Assembly: GCF_013113715.1 (NCBI RefSeq)
Contig: NZ_CP053344.1
Location: 2,480,001 to 2,544,000 of the forward strand
DNA from: Herbiconiux sp. SALV-R1
Lineage (GTDB): Bacteria > Actinomycetota > Actinomycetes > Actinomycetales > Microbacteriaceae
Direction: 5' to 3'
DNA length: 64,000 nucleotides
Shown: positions 52,012-61,774 of the stretch, piece after piece
Layout: every line of letters starts with the position of its first letter
Numbering within the stretch: the first letter of the stretch is position 1
Made by a program: the position numbers and the translations under genes
Notes under the pieces: model-generated
The model's database searches: none
Told to the model about the DNA's origin: nothing
The model's input: the letters and a program-made list of their open reading frames with translations, nothing else

Positions 52012-53601
52012 CTACTCGACGATGTCGATCTCGCGCAGCACGTCGGCGTCGATCGCCACGCGCACCGTCTCGAGCAGCCCGTCGGGCACCGGGGAGTCGA
52101 CGGTGAGCACGCTGAGCGCCTTGCCTCCGGCCTCGTGGCGGGCGATCTGCATGCCCGCGATGTTGACGGATGCCTCGCCGAACTCCTTGCCGTAAATGGC
52201 GACGATGCCGGGGCGGTCGGTGTACAGCATGACGATGAGGTGCTCAGCGAAGGGCACCTCGACGTCATAGCCGTTGATGCCGACGATCTTCTCGATCTGC
52301 TTGGTGCCGGTGAGGGTTCCCGACACCGAGATCTGCGAGCCGTCGCCCAGCGCGCCCTCGAGGGTGATGACGTTGCGGTACTCCTCCGACACGGCGTCGG
52401 TGATGAGGCGCACCGCGACACCGCGCTGCTCGGCGAGGAGCGGCGCGTTGACGTAGGAGACCGACTCGCTCACCTGGTTGGTGAACACGCCCTTGAGGGC
52501 CGCGAGCTTCAGCACGCTGACGTCGTAGTCGGCGAGCTCGCCGCGCACGATGACGTCGACCGAGGTGAGCGGGCTCGTGGCGAGACCCGCGAACACCTGG
52601 CCGAGCTTCTCGACCAGAGGGATGCCGGGGCGCACGTAGGGGTCGATGACCCCGCCGGCGACGTTGACGGCGTCGGGCACGAGCTCGCCCGAGAGCGCGA
52701 GCCGCACCGACTTCGCCACGGCGACACCGGCCTTCTCCTGCGCCTCGTCGGTGGAGGCGCCGAGGTGGGGGGTGACGACGATGTTGGGGAGGCCGAGCAG
52801 CGGCGAGTCCTTCGGGGGCTCGCTGACGAAGACGTCGAGGCCGGCGCCCGCGATGGTGCCGTTCGTGAGGGCGCGGTGCAGCGCATGCTCGTCGATGAGT
52901 CCGCCGCGGGCGACGTTCACGACGAAGGCGCTCGGCTTCATGAGCTTCAGCTGCTCGTCGCCGATCATGCCCGTTGTCTCGGGGGTCTTCGGCATGTGGA
53001 TGGTGATGAAGTCGCTCTGCGTGAGCAGTTCGTCGAGGGTCACCAGGGTGACGCCGAGCTGCTGCGCGCGGGCGCTCGTGACGTAGGGGTCGTAGGCGAT
53101 GACGTTGACGCCGAAGGCCTGCAGGCGCGCGGTGATGAGGGCGCCGATGCGGCCGAGGCCGATGATGCCGACGGTCTTCTCGTAGAGCTCGACGCCGGTG
53201 TAGGCGGAGCGCTTCCACTTGCCCTCGGCGAGCGCGGCGTGCGCGGCGGGGATGTGGCGGGCGAGGCTCAGGATGTGCCCCACGGTGAGCTCGGCCGCCG
53301 AGATGATGTTCGAGGTCGGCGCGTTCACCACCATGACGCCCGCGGTGGTGGCGGCGGGGATGTCGACGTTGTCGAGCCCGACGCCGGCGCGCGCGATGAC
53401 CTTGAGCTTCGGAGCCGCCGCGATGGCCTCCGCGTCGACCTTGGTGGCGGAGCGCACGAGCACCGCGTTCGCCTCGGCGAGCGCCGCGAGCAGAGCGGGC
53501 CGGTCGGTGCCGTCGACGTTGCGCACGTCGAAGTCGGGGCCGAGGGCCTCGACGGTGGCGGGGGACAGTTCTTCGGCGATGAGCACGACCGGCTTCGACA
53601 C
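52012..53601 (-). CDS. serA: D-3-phosphoglycerate dehydrogenase
   Basis: A 529-residue long-form SerA, first step of serine synthesis. Order: substrate domain with VRSATKVDAEAIAAAPKLKV, NAD-binding VGIIGLGRIGALI, catalytic NVARGGLIDEHAL (Arg) and VTPHLGASTDEAQEKAG (His), an intervening domain, and a C-terminal ACT-like domain (LIVMLYTDRPGIVAIYG) for serine feedback. It heads the serA-leuB-ilvE-FAH series and is divergent from the DoxX gene. Confidence 0.96.
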   Translation of the reverse strand: MSKPVVLIAEELSPATVEALGPDFDVRNVDGTDRPALLAALAEANAVLVRSATKVDAEAIAAAPKLKVIARAGVGLDNVDIPAATTAGVMVVNAPTSNIISAAELTVGHILSLARHIPAAHAALAEGKWKRSAYTGVELYEKTVGIIGLGRIGALITARLQAFGVNVIAYDPYVTSARAQQLGVTLVTLDELLTQSDFITIHMPKTPETTGMIGDEQLKLMKPSAFVVNVARGGLIDEHALHRALTNGTIAGAGLDVFVSEPPKDSPLLGLPNIVVTPHLGASTDEAQEKAGVAVAKSVRLALSGELVPDAVNVAGGVIDPYVRPGIPLVEKLGQVFAGLATSPLTSVDVIVRGELADYDVSVLKLAALKGVFTNQVSESVSYVNAPLLAEQRGVAVRLITDAVSEEYRNVITLEGALGDGSQISVSGTLTGTKQIEKIVGINGYDVEVPFAEHLIVMLYTDRPGIVAIYGKEFGEASVNIAGMQIARHEAGGKALSVLTVDSPVPDGLLETVRVAIDADVLREIDIVE

Positions 53602-53665
53602 GGAATCGGGTCCTTCGGTTCTATGGTGGGGAACCCGACAACTCTAGTGCAGGCAGAATGAGGGC

Positions 53666-54064
53666 ATGGACCCGATGACGCTCGATGTCGTGGCGACCGT
53701 GCTGCGCATCCTCGTCGCCCTCGTCTTCGTCGGCATGGGCGTCAACCACTTCGTGCCGCGCTCGGTGCGCACGATGGCCGCGATGATCCCCCCGGGACTC
53801 CGCCGCGAGGGAGCCCTCTCACCCCGGATGCTCGTCTACCTCACCGGGGTCTGCGAGATCGCGGGCGGGCTGGGTCTGCTGTTCCCGCCCACGCGTCTCG
53901 CCGCGGGCATCGCGCTCGTGGTGTTCCTGGCCTGCGTGTTCCCGGCAAACGCCTACGCCGCACGTCACCCCGACCGTTTCGGGGTGCTCGCCATCCCGCT
54001 CCTCCCCCGCCTCCTCGGCCAGATCGTGCTCGCCGCCCTCGTGCTCTTCGTCGCGATCGTGTGA
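53666..54064 (+). CDS. DoxX-like membrane protein
   Basis: A 132-residue protein with four hydrophobic helices. The first contains RILVALVFVGMGVNHFVPRS and the third follows YLTGVCEIAGGLGLLFP, the signature region of DoxX-like proteins. Functions in this family are poorly known, with links to thiosulfate oxidation and redox control. It lies divergent to serA and convergent with the truncated hydrolase. Confidence 0.85.
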   Translation: MDPMTLDVVATVLRILVALVFVGMGVNHFVPRSVRTMAAMIPPGLRREGALSPRMLVYLTGVCEIAGGLGLLFPPTRLAAGIALVVFLACVFPANAYAARHPDRFGVLAIPLLPRLLGQIVLAALVLFVAIV

Positions 54065-54091
54065 CGTCAGCCCGCCCGCGTGCTCCGCGGC

Positions 54092-54915
54092 TCAGCCCGC
54101 GAAGAAGTCGAGCAGCACCGGCGCGACGCGGTCGGCCGCCCCCGCTCGCCACGGTTCTGGGTGACACTGTGCCACTCCCCCGGCAGCACGACGTGCTGCG
54201 CGCCCGGTATGCGCTCGGCGACGGCCGTGGCCGCACGCTTCAGGTAGGGCCGGGTCGCCGACCCCGAGAGGACGAGAGTACGGGCCGTCACGCCGGCGAC
54301 GTCGTCGACGCGATCGGCGTTCTCCCGCACCACCCCGAAGTCGGCGACGAGCGCGCGCGCCCGCTCCGCCACCACGGGCGATCGCAGCATGCGGCGCGAC
54401 GCTGCGGCAAGCACGGGGAGGGGCAGCCCGAACATCCACGGCGGGCCCATCTGCGCGATCTTCATCGCCACGCCCATCGCGGTGGGCAGATCGTCGCGCT
54501 CGATCGCCGCGTCGAAAGCGGACAGGGCCCCGAGGTCGGCGCTGCCGTCGATCACGAGCGGCGGCTCGAACAGCGCGAGGGCGTCGATGGGCGCACCGAC
54601 CAGCGCGGCCCGGGCTGCAATGATCGCGCCCGAGCTCACGCCGAAGACCGACGTCGCGCCGGTCGCCTCGAGAACGGCCCGCAGGTCGTCGGCCTCCCGA
54701 ACCGTGTGGGGCGGGCCCGGATGCGGCAGCGCTCCACTGGCGCCGTGCCCCCTCCGGTCGACGAGGTGCACCGTGTGCCGCTCGGCCAGCAGCTCGGCGA
54801 GGTCGCGCTGGCTCGACGCTTCCTGCATCGCCCCGTGCACGACGACGACACCCGGCCCGCTGCCCGACGTCCGGTAGGCGATCGCCGTGCCATCGGAAGC
54901 TCTCGCGGTGGCGGA
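54092..54915 (-). pseudogene. 5'-truncated, frameshifted alpha/beta hydrolase
   Basis: The reading frame has a good alpha/beta hydrolase body: SDGTAIAYRTSGSGPGVVVV, then VDRRGHGASG, nucleophile FGVSSGAIIAA, and EWHSV for the catalytic His. It has two faults. First, no ATG, GTG or TTG lies near the expected N-terminus; the frame just continues antisense into a MarR fragment. Second, after the catalytic His the frame turns Arg/Ser/Cys-rich, while the next frame gives the expected end VAPVLLDFFAG and a stop at 54092. One missing G in a G-run (about 54137-54145) would explain that. Sequencing error could account for the second fault but not the first. Confidence 0.7.
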
Positions 54916-55233
54916 TGGGGTCTCGGCGACCTCATGGAGCGGCTCGCGGTCACCTCGGGTGCCGTCACCGGCGTCATCGAGCGGCTGAGCCGCGAGGGCA
55001 TCGCCCGACGCGAGGTCGACCCGCTCGACCGCCGCCGGGCCGTCGTCTCCGTCGACCTCGACGGGCTCGCCGGGCGCGAGAACGTCTACCTCTCGATCGG
55101 GCGCGCGTTCGAGGAGCTCTACTCCGGCTACACCCTCGACGAGCTGGCGTTCCTCGAGCGCCACCTGCGCGCATCCGTCGAGATCACGCGCGCCGAGACC
55201 CAGGCACTCGCCGCCCGCCTCAAGGCGCGCTGA
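54916..55233 (+). pseudogene. 5'-truncated MarR-family regulator
   Basis: The frame begins partway through a winged helix: LGDLMERLAVTSGAVTGVIE, then the wing RREVDPLDRRRAVVSV and a C-terminal dimerisation helix (LDELAFLERHLRASVEITRA). The first helices of a MarR protein, normally about 40-60 residues, are missing; upstream codons (SRGGGWG) are not protein-like for this family. An ATG at 54934 could start a 99-residue remnant. Its 5' end meets the 5' end of the truncated hydrolase. Confidence 0.7.
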
Positions 55234-55239
55234 ACCGGG

Positions 55240-55611
55240 TCAGTTGGCGAGGGCCAGGATGTCGAGCGAGATCACCGACACCACCGCGAAACCCACCGCG
55301 AACACCACGATGCGGCCGAGGTTCGTGAGGGTGCGGCCCACGAACAGCGCCGCGAGGTACACCACGATCGGCACCACCGCGTAGCCGATGACAAGCGCCC
55401 AGACACTGCCCGAGAGCTCGACGCCGTAGCTCGAGAAGGTGGAGACCACGCCGATGAGGTTCGCGACACCACCCCACAGGTGGTACGCGTAGAAGAACGC
55501 GGCGACGACCGCCACCGCCCAGCCGCGACGGCCGAAGGTGCGGAAACCGCGCTTGGTGGGCTTGGCGGCGGCGCCCGGGGCGCCGGCGTGCGGCACGGAT
55601 GCTGTGGTCAC
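55240..55611 (-). CDS. Small membrane protein, unknown function
   Basis: A 123-residue protein with a Pro/Ala-rich N-terminus, a basic turn (KRGFRTFGRRG) and about three hydrophobic helices (AVAVVAAFFYAYHLWGGVAN, then VWALVIGYAVVPIVVYLAAL, then VVFAVGFAVVSVISLDILAL). I know no family. Its stop lies 6 bp from the MarR remnant's stop, and it begins 1 bp after the gene before it, so the pair is co-transcribed. Confidence 0.78.
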   Translation of the reverse strand: MTTASVPHAGAPGAAAKPTKRGFRTFGRRGWAVAVVAAFFYAYHLWGGVANLIGVVSTFSSYGVELSGSVWALVIGYAVVPIVVYLAALFVGRTLTNLGRIVVFAVGFAVVSVISLDILALAN

Positions 55612-55612
55612 G

Positions 55613-56131
55613 TCACACTCCCATCAGGAACGGCCAGGGCACGAGCACGAGCACGCCGACCACGAGCCAGAGGAACGTCCAGCGCACGTCTTTGCGCTGC
55701 GTGAGCAGCAGGGTGGCGACGAACCACAGCGGCACGGCGGCCACGGCGAGCGCCTGCGCGATGCGGTGGCTGAGCACGGTGAAGTCGACGTCGATCGGCT
55801 GCTGGTACCGGGCGAAGCTCACGATCCAGCCGATCGTGAAGAGCAGGTAGACGCCGCCGATCACCCCGTAGCCGATGAGCGCCGCCGAGTTCAACTGCGC
55901 ACTCTCCGCCTCCGCCGCCGCGAGCTCGCTCTCGGCAGCGCGGTCTTCGGCCTCCTCGGCCTCGTCGAGAACGGTCTTGCGGGGCGCGGCGGCCTCGGCA
56001 CCCCCTGCCGTGGCGCCCGCTGCGGAACCCGCGGCGGGCCGCCGTGCCGGCACCCCCACCGGGGTCAGCGTGGGGTCGTCGTCACCGGCCCACCCCAGGC
56101 CCTCCTCGTCGTCATCCCGCGGGTCGCTCAT
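55613..56131 (-). CDS. Membrane protein with acidic N-terminal region, unknown function
   Basis: A 172-residue protein. Residues 1-85 are soluble and charged: an Asp/Glu cluster (DDDEEGLGWAGDDDP), an Ala/Gly-rich part, then a Glu/Ala helix (DEAEEAEDRAAESELAAAEA). Three hydrophobic helices follow (IGYGVIGGVYLLFTIGWIV, ALAVAAVPLWFVATLLL, FLWLVVGVLVLVPWPFL). ATG at 56131 overlaps the TetR gene's end by 20 bp. Paired with the next membrane protein; role unknown. Confidence 0.78.
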   Translation of the reverse strand: MSDPRDDDEEGLGWAGDDDPTLTPVGVPARRPAAGSAAGATAGGAEAAAPRKTVLDEAEEAEDRAAESELAAAEAESAQLNSAALIGYGVIGGVYLLFTIGWIVSFARYQQPIDVDFTVLSHRIAQALAVAAVPLWFVATLLLTQRKDVRWTFLWLVVGVLVLVPWPFLMGV

Positions 56132-56861
56132 GCCCCTCACTGTACCCGCCTCGCGCGCCACCGCCCGAGATGCGCACCGTGCCGGCCACCGCCTCGCCGA
56201 GCACGAGGGTCTCGAACATCCGCGACGTCCACGCGCGGAGGGCCGTCTCGGTCCACCCGAAATCGCGCACGTAGAGCTGATAGGGATCGAACCCCGTCAG
56301 GAGGGCGACGGTGTCGGCGTGCTCCTCGACGGGCACTCCCTGCCTCAGCACGCCTCGCTCGTGCAGGACTTCCACGGCCACGAGGTTGTCGGCGCGCCGG
56401 CGCCCCGCGAGAGCGGCATAGTGCGGCTCCAGCTCGGGCTCGTCGCGCACCGCAGCGACCAGCGTGCGCCACAGGCCGATACCGCGAGCCTGACCCGTCA
56501 CGATCACCTCGGCGAGCGCATCCGCTAGCCGTTCCCGGGGCGCGCGCAGTGCCGACGCCCACGGCTCGCGCGTCGACAGACTCCCCTCGGTCTCCTCACC
56601 GGCGAACGACAGGGAGAACGCGGCGATCATCAACTCTCGCTTCGGACCCGCCGCCGAGACCGACTCGACCGACACCCCCGCCCGCTCGGCGACGGCCACG
56701 AGCGTGGTTCGGCGGTAGCCCAGCTCGTCGAAGCACGCGGCAGCCGCCTCCACGATGCGGTGCCGCGTCGCAGCGGCAGCGGCGGCCCGCCGCGACCCGT
56801 CGTAGCGACGGCGGATTGCAGGTCGATTGCGGGGCTGCAATCCCGATCCACGGTTCTCCAT
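56112..56861 (-). CDS. TetR-family transcriptional regulator
   Basis: A 249-residue regulator. The DNA-binding part is ATRHRIVEAAAACFDELGYR then TTLVAVAERAGVSVESVSAA, where the usual YxHF of helix 4 is replaced by VSAAGPKRE. The effector domain is longer than average. ATG at 56861 (a GTG at 56867 is the alternative). It is divergent from a glycosyltransferase, with a perfect palindrome between them, so it probably represses both. Confidence 0.87.
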   Translation of the reverse strand: MENRGSGLQPRNRPAIRRRYDGSRRAAAAAATRHRIVEAAAACFDELGYRRTTLVAVAERAGVSVESVSAAGPKRELMIAAFSLSFAGEETEGSLSTREPWASALRAPRERLADALAEVIVTGQARGIGLWRTLVAAVRDEPELEPHYAALAGRRRADNLVAVEVLHERGVLRQGVPVEEHADTVALLTGFDPYQLYVRDFGWTETALRAWTSRMFETLVLGEAVAGTVRISGGGARGGYSEGHERPAG

Positions 56862-56867
56862 ATTCAC

Positions 56868-56882
56868 TACGGTAGCACCGTA
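56868..56882. promoter_or_regulatory. Palindromic operator, TetR-glycosyltransferase
   Basis: TACGGTAGCACCGTA is a perfect inverted repeat with 6-bp arms and a 3-bp centre. It touches the TetR start codon region and lies 40 bp before the glycosyltransferase start, beside an AT-rich TATCCAATATTT patch that may hold the promoter. Confidence 0.7.
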
Positions 56883-56921
56883 TCCAATATTTCCTCACCG
56901 ATCACCCCGAAAGGACCCGTC

Positions 56922-58238
56922 GTGGCCTCCCTCCTTCTCCCCAGCTCCCCCATCTACGGCCACCTCGCACCCATGGTGACCGTGGCACGAGGCCTTCAGG
57001 CCCGCGGCCACGAGGCGACGATCCTCTCCGGCCGGAAGTACCGCGAGCTCGTCGAATCGCACGGCATCCGCTTCGTCGCCCTCCCGGCCGAGGTCGACTA
57101 CGACGATGCAGACCTCGACGCGTGGCTTCCCGGGCGCGATCGCTTCTCCGGCCTGGCGGCCGTGCGCTACGACCTCATCGGCATGTTCGCGAAGCCCATC
57201 CCCGGCCAGCACCGCGCGCTGACCGCCGAGCTGGCCCGTCATCACTACGACGCCGTGGTCTCCGAGGGCGTGTTCATGGGCGCACTGCCGACGCTCCTCA
57301 CGGTTCCCGCCGCCGACCGCATCCCGTTCATCGGCGTCTCGGCCCTGCCCCTCACCCTCACGAGCGTCGACACCGCACCCTTCGGCCCCGCCCTCGCGCC
57401 GGGCGACTCGCCGCTCAGCAGGCTCCGCAACCGGATGCTCAACGCCGTCATCCACGCCGGCCCGCTGAAGCCCATTCAGATCGCGCTCGAGAAGGCTCTC
57501 GCGGAGGTGGGTGCGCCTGCGCCGAAGGGCAACTTCTTCGACCAGCCCGTGCGCTTCGACCAGACGCTGCAGCTGTCGCCGGCGGGCATCGAGTACACCC
57601 GCCGTGAGCTCCCCGGCACGGTGCACTTCGTGGGCCCGCTGCGGCCCGAGCGGCGAGCGGGCGCGCAGGTGCCCACCTGGTGGAGCGAGCTCGACGGTTC
57701 ACGGCCCGTGGTGCACGTCACCCAGGGCACGATCGACAACACCGACCTCGGAAAACTCGTCGCCCCCACCATCTCGGGGCTGGCCAGCGAGCATGTCCTC
57801 GTCGTGGCCGCCACCGGCGGGCGGCCGATCGCGGAGCTGGAGAGGCTCTTCCCCTCCGGATTGCCGGAGAACGCCAGGGTCGCCGAGTTCCTCCCCTATG
57901 ACCTGCTTCTGCCGAAGACCTCGGTCGTCGTGTGCAACGGGGGTTTCGGCGGGGTGCAGCAGGCCCTCTCGCACGGCATCCCCCTGGTGGTGGCCGGGGC
58001 GACGGAAGACAAGCCGGAGGTGGCGGCGCGCGTGGCGTGGTCGGGTGCCGGAGTGAATCTGCGCACGGGGCGGCCCGCCGCGGCCGACATCCGTTCCGCG
58101 GTGGGGCGCGCGTTGCGTGAGCCCTCCTTTCGAATCCACGCCGTCCGTCTGCAGAACGAGATCGCTGCGCTCGGCGACCCGCTCGACAGCATCGCCCGCA
58201 CCGTCGACGACGAGATCGCCGCACGGGCCCGGGCGTGA
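56922..58238 (+). CDS. Macrolide-type (MGT/UGT) glycosyltransferase
   Basis: A 438-residue GT1-family (GT-B fold) enzyme. The acceptor domain begins PSSPIYGHLAPMVTVARGLQ with the usual His. The donor domain has VVHVTQGTIDN, FLPYDLLLPKTSVVVCNGGF and GGVQQALSHGIPLVVAGATEDKPEVAARV (read in parts), the nucleotide-sugar signature of macrolide and sterol glycosyltransferases. GTG start with AAAGGA 6-7 nt upstream. Control by the divergent TetR suggests a xenobiotic-inducible detoxification enzyme; the acceptor is unknown. Confidence 0.9.
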   Translation: MASLLLPSSPIYGHLAPMVTVARGLQARGHEATILSGRKYRELVESHGIRFVALPAEVDYDDADLDAWLPGRDRFSGLAAVRYDLIGMFAKPIPGQHRALTAELARHHYDAVVSEGVFMGALPTLLTVPAADRIPFIGVSALPLTLTSVDTAPFGPALAPGDSPLSRLRNRMLNAVIHAGPLKPIQIALEKALAEVGAPAPKGNFFDQPVRFDQTLQLSPAGIEYTRRELPGTVHFVGPLRPERRAGAQVPTWWSELDGSRPVVHVTQGTIDNTDLGKLVAPTISGLASEHVLVVAATGGRPIAELERLFPSGLPENARVAEFLPYDLLLPKTSVVVCNGGFGGVQQALSHGIPLVVAGATEDKPEVAARVAWSGAGVNLRTGRPAAADIRSAVGRALREPSFRIHAVRLQNEIAALGDPLDSIARTVDDEIAARARA

Positions 58239-58254
58239 CCCACTCGCGCGCACG

Positions 58255-58292
58255 ACGAAGGGCCCCCGAACCGGAGTTCGAGGGCCCTTCGT
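58255..58292. terminator. Bidirectional terminator downstream of ilvC
   Basis: ACGAAGGGCCC (58255-58265) and its exact inverse GGGCCCTTCGT (58282-58292) flank a 16-bp loop between the convergent glycosyltransferase and ilvC genes. Confidence 0.85.
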
Positions 58293-58328
58293 GAGGCGAG
58301 TGCCGGCGGCTAGCGCTCAGCGCAGATG

Positions 58329-59399
<1,071 letters not shown>

Positions 59400-59909
59400 C
59401 TAGCTCTTGAAGACGCGTTCGGTGATGCTCTTGCCACCGCGGCCGATGGCGAGGAGGCCCGACTGGGCGATCTCCTTGATGCCGTAGGGCTCGAGCACCC
59501 GCAGGAAGGCCTGCGTCTTGCCCGAGTCGCCCGTGACCTCGATGACGAGGGCGTCGGTCGCCACGTCGACGACCCGGGCGCGGAACAGGTTCACCGCTTC
59601 GAGCACCTGCGAGCGCGTCGTGTTGTCGACCCGCACCTTGATGAGCAGGTGCTCCCGCTGGATGGCCTGGGCCGGGTCGAGCTCGACGATCTTGATGACG
59701 TTGATCAGCTTGTTCAGCTGCTTGGTCACCTGCTCGAGCGGGAGCTCCTCGACGTCGACCACCACGGTGATGCGCGACAGGCCCTCGATCTCGGTGGCGC
59801 CCACCGCGAGCGACTCGATGTTGAAGCCGCGCCGGGCGAACAGGCCCGCCACGCGGGTGAGCAGGCCGGGCTTGTCTTCGACGAGCAGGCTCAGAACGTG
59901 TGTGCTCAT
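59400..59909 (-). CDS. ilvN: Acetolactate synthase small regulatory subunit
   Basis: A 169-residue regulatory subunit. The N-terminal ACT domain begins HVLSLLVEDKPGLLTRVAGL, with RRGFNIESLAVGATE as the valine-binding region, and a C-terminal domain (VVDVATDALVIEVTGDSGKT) follows. It binds IlvB and gives valine feedback. The gene starts 4 bp after ilvB. Confidence 0.96.
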   Translation of the reverse strand: MSTHVLSLLVEDKPGLLTRVAGLFARRGFNIESLAVGATEIEGLSRITVVVDVEELPLEQVTKQLNKLINVIKIVELDPAQAIQREHLLIKVRVDNTTRSQVLEAVNLFRARVVDVATDALVIEVTGDSGKTQAFLRVLEPYGIKEIAQSGLLAIGRGGKSITERVFKS

Positions 59910-59913
59910 GGGT

Positions 59914-61731
59914 CTACTCCTCTTCCCACTCGGGGGCGTGCTCTTTGGCGTACTGGATCTGGCTGTTCGAGGTGCCCTGGGGAACCATCGGCCAGACCAT
60001 GGCGTCGGCCGAGACGATGAAGTCGATCACCACGGGGCGGTCGTTCGTCTCGAGGGCCAGCTTGATGGCGGCGTCGACGTCTTCGGCCTTCGTCACACGG
60101 ATGCCCAGCGCACCGTACGCATCCGCCATCTTCACGAAGTCGGGGACCATGCGGGTCTCGTGCCCCGTGTGCAGGTCGGTGAACGAGTGGCGCCCGTCGT
60201 AGAACAGGGTCTGCCACTGGCGCACCATGCCGAGCGAGGAGTTGTTGATGATCGCGACCTTGATCGGGATGTCGTTGATCGTGCAGGTGGCGAGCTCCTG
60301 ATTGGTCATCTGGAAGCATCCGTCACCGTCGATCGCCCACACCACGCGCTCGGGCTCGGCGACCTTCGCGCCCATGGCCGCCGGAACGGCGTAACCCATG
60401 GTGCCCGCACCGCCGGAGTTGAGCCAGGCGTTGGGCCGCTCGTACTGGATGAACTGGGCTGCCCACATCTGGTGCTGGCCGACGCCCGCGGCGTACACGC
60501 CCTGGGGGCCGGTGAGCTCGCCGATGCGCTTGATGACGTACTGCGGCGCCATCAGACCGTCGGTGGGCTCGGTGTAGCCGAGCGGGAACTTCTCCTGCAG
60601 CTCGGTGAGGTACGCCCACCACTCGGCGATGTCGAGCTTCTCGCGCGAGATCTCGGCGTAGGCCTTGATGAGGTCGGAGATGACCTCCTTGGCGTCACCC
60701 ACGATCGGCACGTCGGCGACCCTAATCTTCGAGATCTCGGCGGGGTCGATGTCGACGTGCACCACCTTGGCGTGCGGTGCGAACTCGCTCGCCTTGCCGG
60801 TCACGCGGTCGTCGAAGCGGGCGCCGAGCGACACCAGCAGGTCGGCCTCCTGCAGCGCGAGCACCGCGGGCACGGTGCCGTGCATGCCGGGCATGCCGAG
60901 GTTCTGCGGGTGCGAGTCGGGGAAGGCGCCGCGCGCCATCAGCGTGGTGACGACGGGTGCCCCGGTGACCTCGGCGAGCTGAGCGAGCTCGGGGGTCGCC
61001 TGCGCGCGGATGACACCGCCGCCGACGTAGAACACGGGCTTCTTCGACTCGGCGAGCAGCTGCGCCGCCGCCTGGATCTGCTTGCCGTGCGCCTTGGTGA
61101 CGGGACGGTAGCCGGGCAGTTCGACCTTCGGCGGCCAGATGAACGGGGCCGTGTTCTGCTGCGCGTCTTTGGTGATGTCGACGAGCACCGGGCCAGGGCG
61201 ACCGGTGGAGGCGATCTGATAGGCGGCAGCCAGCGTCGGTGCCACGTCTTCGGCGCGCTTGACCAGGAAGGAGTGCTTCGTGATGGGCATCGTGATGCCC
61301 TGGATGTCGGCCTCCTGGAACGCGTCGGTTCCCATGAGGTGCGAGAACACCTGGCCGGTGATGGCGAGCAGCGGCACCGAGTCCATGTAGGCGTCAGCGA
61401 TCGCGGTGACGAGGTTCGTGGCACCGGGGCCGCTGGTGGCGATGGCGACGCCGACCTTGTTCGTGGCTGACGCGTAGCCCTCGGCCGCGTGACCGGCACC
61501 CTGCTCGTGACGCACCAAGATGTGGCGGATCTTGTCTTGCGTCATCAGCTCGTCGTAGAACGGGATGATGGCACCGCCCGGGAGCCCGAAGACGTCTTTG
61601 ACGCCGAGGAGCTCGAGGGCGCGCAGCACGGCGCCGGAGCCCGTGAGCATCTCGGGCTCGGCGGTGGTCTCGGCGCCCGGGGCGGGTGGAACTGTCTTTC
61701 TGGTCGGCACGGGGAAGGCATCCGTGGTCAT
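59914..61731 (-). CDS. ilvB: Acetolactate synthase large subunit
   Basis: A 605-residue thiamine-diphosphate enzyme forming acetolactate or acetohydroxybutyrate. The catalytic Glu lies in [16 protein letters not shown]. The ThDP/Mg site is [19 protein letters not shown] with the NN of [14 protein letters not shown]. The FAD region ([15 protein letters not shown]) is also present. The first 30 residues are Pro/Thr-rich and non-conserved. It follows ilvD by 43 bp and precedes ilvN by 4 bp. Confidence 0.97.
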   Translation of the reverse strand: MTTDAFPVPTRKTVPPAPGAETTAEPEMLTGSGAVLRALELLGVKDVFGLPGGAIIPFYDELMTQDKIRHILVRHEQGAGHAAEGYASATNKVGVAIATSGPGATNLVTAIADAYMDSVPLLAITGQVFSHLMGTDAFQEADIQGITMPITKHSFLVKRAEDVAPTLAAAYQIASTGRPGPVLVDITKDAQQNTAPFIWPPKVELPGYRPVTKAHGKQIQAAAQLLAESKKPVFYVGGGVIRAQATPELAQLAEVTGAPVVTTLMARGAFPDSHPQNLGMPGMHGTVPAVLALQEADLLVSLGARFDDRVTGKASEFAPHAKVVHVDIDPAEISKIRVADVPIVGDAKEVISDLIKAYAEISREKLDIAEWWAYLTELQEKFPLGYTEPTDGLMAPQYVIKRIGELTGPQGVYAAGVGQHQMWAAQFIQYERPNAWLNSGGAGTMGYAVPAAMGAKVAEPERVVWAIDGDGCFQMTNQELATCTINDIPIKVAIINNSSLGMVRQWQTLFYDGRHSFTDLHTGHETRMVPDFVKMADAYGALGIRVTKAEDVDAAIKLALETNDRPVVIDFIVSADAMVWPMVPQGTSNSQIQYAKEHAPEWEEE

Positions 61732-61774
61732 GTGGTGTCCTCAGATCGAACGCGGTAGATGGATGCGCGCAGTA

